Source: Todiramphus chloris collaris (Eukaryota > Chordata > Aves > Coraciiformes > Alcedinidae). Taken from it: a stretch of DNA of 64,000 bases. The stretch covers positions 2,923,318-2,987,317 of the forward strand of contig JANVCC010000152.1 in assembly GCA_025345505.1 (NCBI GenBank), written 5' to 3'. Within the stretch, counting starts at the first letter, position 1. Every line of letters begins with the position of its first letter. The notes below the pieces were generated by a model. That model was not told the origin of the DNA, ran no database searches, and was given only the letters and a program-made list of their open reading frames with translations. The position numbers were made by a program, and so were the translations under genes. Below are positions 13,301 through 24,590 of this stretch, in pieces.

Positions 13301-13814
13301 ATGATCTGCTCCCTTTCAGCGCCCAGGAGAAGAAATTCACTTCAGACAGTCTCTGGCCTAAGTCAATTTCCTGAATGGTGTCTCAGAACTTTGTACAGAA
13401 AATGATACAAAAATGGGTACAGAAAAATCATACTCCTTTGTAGGAACAAATTTTCTAAGGGCCAGGTTTGTGAAGGTGGTTAGACAGTGATGTAAATGCA
13501 GCTATTGAGCTGCCTTTATCTAAAGAGGTTTTCAAGAGATTCTAATTGTGTCATTTTCATTTTAAAAGGAGTTAGAGAACCTGGGCACTTACAAAAGTCT
13601 GAGCAGATGCCTTTATGGGTCTTATGGGAACTTCTCAATGCTAGCCCTGCAGGACTAGGGACATTTGACTCTATTCTGCTTTGTCCACTTGCAGTTCTTC
13701 TGCTGTTACACTGAACTAAAAGGTCCTTCTGGAGCCAACTATATGCTGCTCCATGAGAAGATGCAGGTGTGCAATTGTCTTTCTTAAAGATATGCTCCAC
13801 ATAAACTACGGCTG
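10342..13814. other. Non-coding sequence, no gene recognised
   Basis: About 3.5 kb of AT-rich, CpG-poor sequence without recognisable coding or repeat content. Open frames are short and unlike any family. Confidence 0.7.
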
Positions 13815-13819
13815 CAGCT
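13815..13819. repeat. Left target-site duplication of LTR (CAGCT)
   Basis: CAGCT directly precedes the TGTAAGAGCC start of the LTR. The identical CAGCT follows its end at 14456-14460. A 5-bp duplication fits ERVL-type integration. Confidence 0.75.
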
Positions 13820-14033
13820 TGTAAGAGCCTGGCTGTTGTTTGCCTCAAACCTTGTATGGTGATAAGGTCTGGAAGGGAGAGGTGTTGATTGCTTTTAATG
13901 TCTCTAAGTGCTCCTGCTGACTGCCATGGGGGAGGTGGATGGCAGGCACCACACTACTTCTAGCTCATGGAGTTCATGCAACTCAGCGCCAGTTCCTGTG
14001 GAAGTTGGGAATGCCACCCAGATACCTCAAGGG

Positions 14034-14040
14034 GATAAAA
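14034..14040 (+). promoter_or_regulatory. TATA-like box of the ERVL-like LTR
   Basis: GATAAAA lies in a G-rich setting about 285 bases before the LTR's AATAAA, where an LTR core promoter is expected. Activity is inferred only. Confidence 0.45.
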
Positions 14041-14317
14041 GGGACAGAAAAACATTGATTGGTGTGCACCCACCACCGAAGAACTGAAGACTTGGATTGA
14101 TCGAGTGAGACGTCGCTGGATCCACGGGTGGTGATAATCTTTTCTCTTTATCTTACTCTCTATCTTTCTTACTTACTCCCTCACCTCTCCTCTCTTTTCC
14201 TCTTCTCTAATAACTTTCTTCCTCTTCCTCAAAATTCGGTTGCGCCATAAAATAATCGCCTACAAAGATTAACACTTTTATCTGTACTGTTAGTTAGTTG
14301 TTCTGTTAGGGAGAACT

Positions 14318-14323
14318 AATAAA
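14318..14323 (+). terminator. LTR polyadenylation signal AATAAA
   Basis: A canonical AATAAA is followed within 40 bases by T/G-rich sequence. It marks the end of the R region of the forward-oriented LTR. Confidence 0.6.
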
Positions 14324-14455
14324 CTGTCTTGTTATTGTTCCTCGGAGTCACTGTTGTGACTCTGCTGCCCCGGCTGCCCTGCCACGCAGGACCAGACTCT
14401 TTCAGGGGATCACAAAGATTCACCTCCCTCGTTGTCTACTGAGTGGGACGAGACA

Positions 14456-14460
14456 CAGCT
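14456..14460. repeat. Right target-site duplication of LTR (CAGCT)
   Basis: An exact match to the five bases preceding the LTR at 13815-13819. Confidence 0.75.
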
Positions 14461-17400
14461 TAAATGCACATCCAGACACCACTCAACACTCATGTTTTGT
14501 ACAGTTATATCTAGCCATGCTCAATTAACATTTTTCATAACTGATTTAATAAAAAGGAAACAAACAGAACAAAATCTCAAACCCAATCAATCAGGCTCTT
14601 ACGATTCTTTAAGGCTAAAATTGCTTGGGTGATTTCTTCAGTAATAATGGATTTAAAATGTAAACTAAACGATAGCTTTACTTTGATCTTGTGTTTTGTC
14701 TGAAGCATTCTGAATCCACCCCACAAAGTGGCTGAGACTTAAATGGGATTCCTCTAAACAGTTATCATAGTCTCTTAATTCCAGCACTAACAGATTCAAT
14801 GTAAAATGGTACAGAATCGTATAATTGCAGACAGACATTATAAGCAATAATTATCTGCACTCTGTCACAATACTTCTGTTGTAATTTTATACCTCGTTGT
14901 AGACATGCTGTCTACTTTTCCTGCCACATACCAGCAGCTGTCTGTGGTAGTAAACAGTTTTGAAGACATTTTATTTCTTTTTTTACTTTTATTTTGCCCC
15001 GTAATGACAGGGTTAGTTAGGTAAACTTGTTTCATACTTAGCCTGCCTGGATAGCTGAGTGAACAGAAATGTTAATACTGGTGTCTTGTTTGCTGATATT
15101 AATCCAGTCTTTCCTGCAGTATCAGTATTTGCCTTGGGTTTGCAGTTTTCTTTGGAATCCCACAGATGCCTGCCCTGTGCTAAGTGTGTGTATCAAGTCT
15201 TGTTGATTATTATTCAGTGTGACAGTGGGATGACTGATAAAATAAATGAGGAGAATAAATAGCAGAATTAGTTTTTAATTTCTTTTTCCCTTGATTGCTC
15301 TCACTGTGTGTTTGAAGAGGCATGAAATTATTGTAGCTGTCCTGTATTAAAAATTGCCAGGAATTGGTGAGGATTCACTTGTAGAAGAGCTGATCTTACA
15401 AGGCCTATTACAAAGAGAGAAGGAAGGAAGGCAGGCAATTCATAAGCAAAAGTAAAAAATGGCCTTTTTCTTGAGTATTTTGTTTCTAAGCATCACGTCA
15501 AACACTCTTCTGGCAGTATGTTAATAATGTTTATAACCTGTAAGACTTTCATACTGGTAAATTCTGTTCATTAAATTCCATGTTTTGCCTGAGTAAATCC
15601 TACAAAGTTCACATGCTACATTTAGTCTTTCCTCATGCTTGTTTATAATATTCATGTTCATGAGAGAGATGTGTTCACACTGAGAACAGTACTTCAAATA
15701 TATGTAAGCAGTAGCATGCCCCAATGTTTTTATTCAACTGTTTCCATCAACATTTGTGCAAAGAAACCCATGCTGCTCTTGACTGTCATCTTCTATCACA
15801 GGTCTTTAAACTTTTAACCCTAAAATGTTTATTGACAGGCTGCAAATTCCTGAGATAACAGGAAGCTTTGTTGACACAATGGTAGGTATGTGGTTGCGGG
15901 GATAACAGTGTGCTTGAGGTTTGATTGTGATTTGTAGAAGAAATGTTGTTGAAGTGTGCATCCCTACCTGGGAGCTCAGTAGGGTGCACACAGACACTGA
16001 ATTGCATGAGTAGTAAGTGTGGAGAAATACATCTTTTTTTTACATTTTTGAGAAGAATATTTTGATTTCTTCAGATTCTGATAAAAGACAGCAGCATCAG
16101 AAAAATGGAAAATATGTGCCCCATATTTGATCCCATGATATATCTTGTTGCAGTAAGTTGCAATGGTGGATGCATGATGACAGCAGGCTTTGCCTGGAGC
16201 ATGTTACCTCTCTTAGCATACATTGTACAGGAGATGTGAGCTGACAGAGAAGAAGTGCAGTGCTGTGAGAGGAGCCCTGGAAGCTAAGGCTTGTGAGGCC
16301 TCTCTAAATACCATCCTTAGTGCATAAGGGCTTGCAAAATCTAAATACTTCTCTTTAGTGGTCTTTAATAGATGTAAGAAGTGGGAACTGTAGGAGGTAT
16401 GTTCTTGCCCAGTGTGAAACTGCGTCATCTTCTGGTAGCAGTTAGGGGAAGATGGATCCCATGTGACACAAGTGGGCTAAGCAATAGATTCACTATGGAG
16501 GTATTTCAGTGTGTGCCTGTATGAATTTTCTAAAGAGACTATATTTGGCCAGATTCCAATAAGTTTTCTCATTTGTTGTCAACATTGTCTTTTAAGGTCT
16601 AGGTTATATGTTCCCTCTTGTTCTTTTCAGTCCTAGTTAATACATATGCACCACTTACATTTTAGAGACATGTCTGATCTCATTTTTTTTGGCAGTGACA
16701 AAAGCTTTTAGAGCTAATAAGAAAAAGTTGTTGATTTGCATCAGTGACAAAGGAAAAGCAACATTTTTTAAACAGTGATTTGCAACCATCAGCTCTTCCA
16801 GGGCAATATTTTGATACTTAAGAAAACATTTTACCAGTGATTTGGCATAAGCTTCTTCTAAAAAGGTAATTATGTGAAATTGTGATTTCTAGGCCTGAGA
16901 GGCCAGTCCTGAATTCCACAGTAGTTGAGTGCATGTGTTTACTATTACTTTGTCACATGTTTGTGTAATCACATCAGTTAGTATTACATTGCAGGACCAC
17001 TCCAGGTTCATTTTATTTGGATTTTGCTAGAGTTTATTTTTGCACATGTTCCATTATTAATGAGCCTCCAAGTACTTTGTCATATATATGGCATCATGTA
17101 ATTATTAATTTATGTTTATTTTTCCTGCCTGTTTCCATGTAAGTTCAGGATGTATACACAAATTCCAACCTTTTACCAGAGCAATAAAGGAGATTATGTT
17201 GCAGATTATGTTAAGCATTATTCTGAATGATATTTTAAAGAAGCATGTACAGAACTTCCCCCCTAGATCCCTCTATGCAATCCTCATGACCAGCAAGATT
17301 GTTTATTTCCTGTAGTTGTAGTCTCCCAGATTGTTCTTATTTTAATTTCTATTCCTTTGGACCACCTTTCTTAATCCTTTTGAATCTTAGTCAGTTTTGT

Positions 17401-18769
17401 CATCCTGATTCTCCAGCAAAGACACAAAGAACCAGCAGACACAGCTGCTTGAAGGTCAAGGTCCATACAGGCCGACATAGGAACTGCCCTTTAGTGGACA
17501 ATTCTGACTTTCCTTTTATAAATATAAATATATGATGTCCAGTACTAAAGATCTGTGAGATGAGATAGAACATGATTAGAGAGGATGGTGTCCTTCACTG
17601 CTAACTCCTCCAGCCCATCAAAAGTGAGTTTGTGCAAATTCAGATTCATTAGAAGTTCTGAACTTCTGCATTCCTCCATGGGAATGTCAAAAGGCATGTT
17701 CTGGATAGAAATTTTATTTCTTGATGAGCTCCTAGCTCAGAGCTGTTATTTCATAGTGAAAGCAGATGCAGACTGTCATCTGTCGTGGCAAGACAGTACT
17801 GTCCAGGGCAGCAGTGGTTCAAGCAGTTGCTTGAAACTTGGCTCTCACAGGGTCTCCTGGGCCAGCCTGCTTTCCAAAACAAGTAGAAACTATCTCATCA
17901 GGGGCTCTTCTGAGCTGTCACAGCAATCATCAATATGGCATTCTCGTGCAGGAGCAATGGTGTGGTGCTGTTCAGTGTAGAACGTGGCAGTTTGGCACAC
18001 TCTTGCATAGACACTCCATCTCAGGCTCAAATATCTATTAAATGTCTCTGAATTCACAGGACTGCATAGCATCAGTCCCTGGCAAACTACTTTCAATACC
18101 ATGACAGATGGAAAAAAAAAAAAAAAAAAAAAAAAACAGTAATGTTTCTCATATTGCAGAAAGGAAAAAAGTCTCCCATTCTCTACAGAGTAACCTAAAT
18201 TCATCACGCAATTCAGTCCTCCCCATATCTGCTTTCATCTGACAATTTACAATAATCATGCACCCAAAGACCACATCTACATGGGTAATACTGACGAAAC
18301 ATGGCCGTGTTTGCCACTGGCCTAGGGTATTACACTGATTTATGCCCACTGATGCTCATCCAGAGTGCCTTAGCTTTTATGTGCTAACCTCATTGGGAGA
18401 ATGAGCAGAATGCTGAACTGTCCAAGGCTGTCAATATCTTTTTTTTTTGCAGTTTCTGGGCAAGGTTCCACTAAATTGGATTATAAGCTCTTTCATTTAA
18501 TTTTAAATTTTCTCCAATATCTAATGCACTTCCTCCTCCTTGCAAAACAATGAGCAATAGACACCCATATAACATCTTAAGGTTTTGAAGTGAGGTATAA
18601 CAACACATCTATTAGGAGAAAATCTCTAAACCATCCTAAAGTTTATACTTATTTGAATGGTCAATGTTCTCAAATAATTTCCCCTTGACTGGATATTTAA
18701 TAGGAGGGATATATTTAATTTTATTTATATAGGGTTATGGTCTGCAGCACATTAAAAGCTGTATGTTAA
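14461..18769. other. Non-coding sequence, no gene recognised
   Basis: About 4.3 kb with no recognisable gene. The longest frame, 131 codons at 17585-17980, is serine/leucine-rich, has no recognisable motif and lacks coding-like context, so it is treated as chance. Confidence 0.65.
18112..18136. repeat. Poly(A) run, 25 bp
   Basis: Twenty-five consecutive A. No retrocopy was recognised upstream of it and no polyadenylation signal stands out. Confidence 0.9.
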
Positions 18770-20103
18770 AATGTGCAACCAGGGAGTTGCAACGAGGAAT
18801 TGTGGGCAGAGATGGAGAATCAGTTTCAGTCTTTAGAGGACCAAGTAGAGATTGCAATGGTTGTTGAGGGAGATGGTACAACTCACAGCTTGGAAAAAGA
18901 ATTACATTATCAGGAAAGAAGTTGCAAACTGTGTTAGAGAAAGGTAAGAAGTCTGGGTAATGATTTGTATTTGTGAAGAGAGATTAATTTTCTGTTTTAC
19001 TAGAGTATTTAAAAGCTATTAGCTAAAATAGAGAATGATAGGAGAAGAATATAAACTTTTTCTTTAAAACTTTCAAACGTTTTTGCTAAAAATGGGATGA
19101 TGCTGAGACATGTGAAAGGAAATGTTACTAAGAGATGTAAGAGGAAGCGACGGGAGTCTGAGGTGGAGAGTGCTTACAGGGTTAGCAGCAAAGAGATGAA
19201 AATTAAAACTAGATCACAGAGTAAGGTTACTCAGGGACTGGGGTTAGATCACCCCAGCCAACTCATCACAAATTCCTGCTGGGATATTCTTCTCTCTTTC
19301 CCAATCCATGTAAAAAGCTTTTCAAACTGCAGGTTATCTCTTCTCACAGGGAGGGAACAAAAAGTCCGCCTGAAGGGATTCAGGTCATGCAGGATCCTTC
19401 TGTTGGAAGAATGATCAACATTTATGCTCTTCAAATGTTACATTCTCTGTGAGATTCATATGCATGCATATATGGCCATGAATATTACATGGTTTTCTGA
19501 AAACCAAGTGAATTTTGTGATATTTAAGTGTAGCACAGGGAGTCTGTTTTCTTGATGCTAGCTATGGAAGAAAAAGGTCTAAAAATTGATTATTTCTTTT
19601 TATTACTCATATATCCATTTTTATGAAAATATTCTGCTTTAACATGATGAGTACTTCGCAATGGTATGATTACTCGAGCTCAACAGCGTTAGGGTGTTCA
19701 AAGTACATGTCTTGGCATCTGTAGCAAAACCTAAAGTCAGCAGTACTGTCACGGACTGTTTTTACTGGAAGACCCTGTGAGAGGAAAACCCATCAGACTG
19801 AGAAGAGATCCTAACTTAAAAGAGAAATGTTAATTTCTTTAAAAACAAGAGGAAGAAAATATGTATGTGGGAATATAGGAGTCATACTTACAAAGAATCT
19901 AATGCTCTTGTTCATCTTTCTCATAGCTGACATAATCTGTCTGATTTCCCTTACAAGACTTTGATTTCCACATTTTCCAGTTACACACTCAACTTGCTTA
20001 CAGTATTGGTATGAAGCAAAGTTAGACAAGGGTTTGAGTTTATGGAACTACAGGAGGTTTTCACTTCTGAGGCTTCTCAGAAGTACAGTTGGAATTTTCT
20101 TTC

Positions 20104-20120
20104 TTTTTTTTTTTTTTTTT
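20104..20120. repeat. Poly(T) run, 17 bp
   Basis: A homopolymer run of 17 T inside a C/T-rich stretch. No element is assigned. Confidence 0.85.
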
Positions 20121-20220
20121 CTGAATGTGTCTAAATTTTATCTGAGGTTCCTGCGTGCTTCTTCGGATCTGCTCCATAAAATTCAGATATGCAGAAGATA
20201 TTAGAAGAAGCACCTATATA

Positions 20221-20252
20221 AGAAAAAAAAAATTAAAAAAAAACCCCCAAAC
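20221..20252. repeat. A-rich tract with C interruptions
   Basis: Two A runs are joined by TT and end in a C5 block and AAACC. The pattern resembles the decayed A/C-rich tails at 49155-49285 and, in complement, the T/G tracts at 2712, 24478 and 43369. Confidence 0.8.
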
Positions 20253-23200
20253 CAATCAGAACAGTCCATGTTATGTATTACAATAATAATTTATGTTTTC
20301 TATGCTCAAAAGCCAGTTTAATCATTTAGATGGGGCAAAAACTTCATTAATGAAATCGCCTCAGGCTTGATTTCGCAAACTACAGTTGCACAACAGTTAT
20401 GGATTTCAGTGCCTTGACCACTAAAGCTTCTTATGAGAAACTGTCAAAGAATAAATGATATTTGCTTACTTAACTGTGATAAGAACCGATCCCAGCACCA
20501 AGTTAATACAAAGCTGAAGCTCTGACATGGTACTAAGAAAGCAATGATGGAGGAGGACATGTTTTCCTCAGGGAGGACAACAGTGGCTTAACAACTCTTT
20601 GTGGTTGGAAAAGTCCTTTGGTCAATTCCATATAAAGACAGTTGCAGTGGTACATTCCAGCTGCTGTAGTAATATTTTGTCTATTTTAAATATATACAAC
20701 TGATACCATCAATGCAAGACTTTTTTTTTAATTTCTTGTCCTCTGCTACTAGTTAACATTGCTGTAAGAGCCTACCTACCTTCCTCTACAGAGATACAGA
20801 TATGCCCCTGGTTTATTTATTAACTCCTGCAATAAGGACTAGTTTGATGACCACAGTAAAAAAAAAAAAAAAATCCCTCAGAGGTCATTGGACCAAATCT
20901 ATAATTTCTAAATCCATTAGAAGAATGTGTAAAATGCTATGGGAAGCTTCAGGATTAAACTCACTATTGAAAGGTGTGGGATACCCCCTGAAAAAGAGGC
21001 ATGCGCAAGACCGGAAAAGTAGCCCAGAATTTGTCCCCAGAACCAGGAGAGGCAGCACTGCCGCACTAGAAGAGGGGGGACCTATGGTGCTTCTGATTGT
21101 TCGTGACAGCACATCAGTGTCTAGTCCATCTCAACAATGACAGAAAGATTGTCATTATTAATCTTAAGAAAAAGATTTTGTTTATACCAAAGTATCACAG
21201 TGGAGTGTAAGTAGTTGTCCATTATCTACTGTGAGGTATGTACTGCCAGAAACTAATGCCTCTTTTATCAACACTTTCTACTTACTAAGTGACCTTTAGT
21301 TCCTGAAGGAATAATTAGGATCACTGATGAGAGTTATTCATATTTTCAGACTCTTGTGAATAACATGATGATGTGATTTCCTTACTAGATGTAACCCAGA
21401 AGCATTTGTTAATGCACTGAAGAATAGCTGATAATGATTAAATGTAATTTTATAAGTTTGCTTTTATTTCCGACAAGTCTCAGTTTGCTCTCTGTGTTAC
21501 CGTAGTTACTTAACTCTCTTATAGACCTTTAGATAGTCAGGTTATAGGGGGCTCAGTCATTCATGCTGAATAGTGGGCATAATTATAATAGAAGCAGTTT
21601 ATCTGTCCCTTCTTTTCACAGGTTTTTAGGGAAACATCTTTCTTTGTGCCCAGGTCAAGCAATTTGTTAGTGGAATTCCTTGTGGCACTCTTCCCCAACC
21701 ATAAAACAGGCAGTGAGGACAGATCTTTTATACTAGGTTGCATTGTCTGTACAAGTCAATAAATTTGGTCAATGATACATTCTCAGAGGAAATGACTAAC
21801 TGTTTCTTTTAGTATTATTATACATAAAATGAGTTGTTAATTTTCCACTCTATTTAAAATTCATAAGTTTTATAGCAATAATATTTTACATCTCACTTTT
21901 ACATTAAAACACACCTTAGTAGTACTTTCAAACTTAATATTAAGAAGCTGTTTCAAACTCTTTGCATTGTTAAATAATCCTTCTATTTTTGCTGTAGTTT
22001 TCTTCACATGTCCCTTTCCTCTGAACTCTTAACTCATCTGCAACATAGAGAGGGCTAATTTTGCACGGGAAGGGCTGAATTGGTTTAGTGGAATCCGTTT
22101 GAGGTGTATGTATATCTGTGACAGCATACAGGTCTGTGTGGACGTATTATTATCCTGACACCTTTGTTCCAAAAATCCTTCAATGCAAAACTAGTCTTGT
22201 GCACGTACATGCATACATCTACCCTATCATACATCTATTACAAACTTTATTAAACTTCTAGAGACACTGAAACTCTGCAAGCTCATGGGTGTAAGCCAAT
22301 GGCTCTTTCACAATGCAGTTATGAGAACAGATATTTTTGACAGAACTTGATAAAAAATTTCCTTATTTGACATGTTTATTCTTTTCCGCAGTTCTAAAAA
22401 TTCATTCATCTATTTTTCCTCTAGGTATAAGCAAAAAAATAGACACCTGTCATAACAAACTCAACTACAAATAAACTTCTTGGAAAAGTCTTTTTCAAAA
22501 TCTGAGCTATTCTTGCTCCTTATTTGGGATATTTTACTTTAATAGAAGAAATTATATTCAGAGCTTTGGAAGCAATTGGAGCAATCACCCACACATCTCC
22601 TTCATAAAGGTTGACCAGCTGCTCTCTGCGGTGGTTGTAAAATGCTGTACTCACTGATCCCTTGGGTTGCTTCCTTTAACCAATATCACAGTGGCTTCAG
22701 CTTGATTAAATTTCCAGTGGCTCTTTGTTGCCCAGAACAACAATGCCCCCAAACCCTAGAAAATACCATATTGCCTGGCTGTTAAACAGTGTGAAGACTG
22801 AGATGGAGGTCATCTGCTACAAACAGAGGGTGCAGTATCCCAAACCATTTTTCTCCCCTCCTGAAAGTCTCAGTGATATTTTGGCAAATATGGATGACTA
22901 AATGGGTGGGAATCCCCTACCATAGTCCCTGGAAGCGAGAGATGAAAGAAACCATTGCCACCAGTGAGTGTCTGGGCTACACCTTTGCTCTCAGAGCATG
23001 GAGAGCTTTCAACTTCCTGTGTCAGGGTGCTCACACCATCCAATTTCTGACTTCCTATGAGGTTGAAACTGAGACCTAGCTTAACCATCATCTCACTCTC
23101 ATGTTTCTGCAGAAAAAGTTTAGATCCGTGGGACACAGGTGAGTTACAGCATGTCAAACACATAAGTTTAGACAAAGTCACGGCAGGCAGATCATTTCAA

Positions 23201-23625
23201 TCATCCTATCCATTGCATAGAGGCATGCCATACTCAATGAACCAAAAGTTCAAAAGTAAATCATGGTCACAAAATAAATCATCAGAGTGACTTGATGTAA
23301 GAGAAAATCATTATGTAGTGATGTCTTCAAAAGCATTACATTTGTGTTCAGGGCTGAACTTAGAAGGCTTTGCATAGTGTCACCACTGTTGAAACTTCTT
23401 GCTCCTCTTGCTTATCCATGTGATTGAATGCACTTATTTTAGGAGTAACATGCTCACCAGGTTTGGCAATGTTTGGCAACATTTTCACAGAAGAGAACAA
23501 TGTATGAAGGGAAAGGTATCTAGAAGGACAGCATGGAAGCAGAATGTAATTATTCAGCTGAAAATTAATGAGCTGCCAGTGACAGTCATTCCTTCAGCAC
23601 CAAGCTGTGCTTCTTTACTGGCAGC

Positions 23626-23717
23626 AAATGGCAAGACCTTGGGTTTATGTCATTTCTTAAAGAAGCTGCCATGTGTCTTGGATGGCCATAAATGGCAGAA
23701 CCTTGGTTTTATGTCTC
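23626..23717. repeat. Imperfect direct repeat, 64-bp period
   Basis: The segment AAATGGCAAGACCTTGGGTT (23626 onward) recurs as AAATGGCAGAACCTTGGTTT at 23690 onward. About 28 bases of similarity repeat with a 64-bp offset. This is probably a small local duplication. Confidence 0.7.
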
Positions 23718-24477
23718 AAGGCTGATGTCCACTCTCTATACATGATTAATGTGCTTTAAAAATAGTAATTTTGCCACACAAACCATCTAGAAATGGGAGA
23801 ATAATTGGCAAAAAAAATTCTGAAGAGCGTGGATGAAAGAATGGATCTGACTAAAATTTGGGAGCGGATACTGAATCTTCCTATGAGTGTCTAGATTTGT
23901 TTTTCATGTGTTTGAAGGCTAGTGTAAAACAAATCAGGAATAATAATAAAGGTGTTTACCAACTTGTAGATGTAGAGGTCCATGGAAGTAAATTGCTTCT
24001 GACTGGCTTATAAATTTTTGTGCTTTGTTCCAAGTAAATTAAAAAGCATGCCTTTGAGCATGTTCATTAGTTTGTATACCTCTTGTTGTGTAACGTTCAG
24101 TCACCGATCTGTTAAATCAAACAAAAGTGGATTATGACATGGCCAGATGGCTTGCAAAGATTATCTTTGAATATTAGGTGTCAGGAAGAAAAAAATGGGA
24201 ATCAATTTGTCAAATGCTTAATGTAGCTCATGTTCAGAATTACTGAATTAAGTCCTAGTTACTTGTCTCAACTGACTTAAGTAACGGCGGTTTCTGAAGT
24301 GAGTCTAGAAAATGTCTCCTTTTTAGCTACTCATCTTCAGCTGTCAACATGTACAAGAACAATTGTTGTTACTGTCAGAACTGACATGAAACATCAACTA
24401 CAATCCTGGGTTAACTTCTCTTCGGATGTCTCACAAACTGCTTTCACAAGCGGTGATCCAGTCTATTTCTTATTTCT

Positions 24478-24590
24478 TGGTTTTGTTTTGTTGTTGTTTA
24501 GGGGTTGTTTGGTTTTTTGTTTGTTTTGTTTTTAAATATTATTAGTATTATTATTTTGTTCCATTGCTTTGTTTTTGGGGTTTTTTTAAT
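24478..24590. repeat. T/G-rich low-complexity tract with (TTA)n
   Basis: TTTTG/TTG units are followed by an ATT/ATTATT section and more TTTTG-rich sequence. It is low complexity and non-coding. Confidence 0.85.

Larger units (their letters stand above)
13820..14455 (+). mobile_element. Solo LTR, ERVL-like endogenous retrovirus
   Basis: A 636-bp element begins with TGTAAGAG and ends with GACGAGACA (TGT...ACA termini). It is bracketed by a perfect 5-bp duplication, CAGCT. Internal order matches an LTR in forward orientation: a TATA-like GATAAAA at 14034-14040, a long C/T-rich tract at about 14132-14238, and AATAAA at 14318-14323 with GT-rich sequence behind it. A GAGTCAC/GTGACTC hairpin (14345-14362) lies just downstream of the signal. 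No primer-binding site or gag/pol sequence follows, so it is a solo LTR left by recombination. It carries about 14 CpGs in its last 470 bases, in a window otherwise nearly free of them, which suggests a young insertion or a higher starting CpG content. The ERVL assignment rests on the TSD length and general appearance. Confidence 0.82.
18770..24477. other. Non-coding sequence with minor simple repeats
   Basis: No gene was recognised. It contains a 14-bp palindrome, ATATGCATGCATAT, at 19458-19471, a T17 run at 20104-20120, an A/C-rich run at 20221-20252, an A15 run near 20859, and an imperfect short duplication at 23626-23717. A 56-codon frame at 18770-18937 with coiled-coil-like composition is discussed under findings. 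Confidence 0.65.

Noticed and set aside
13516-13848. 110-codon minus-strand frame next to the ERVL-like LTR
   Set aside because: No similarity to retroviral or cellular proteins. It crosses the LTR boundary at 13820, which argues against a real gene.
17585-17980. 131-codon frame rich in Ser and Leu
   Set aside because: No family resemblance, no supporting promoter or splice context, and no low-CpG coding signature distinct from its surroundings.
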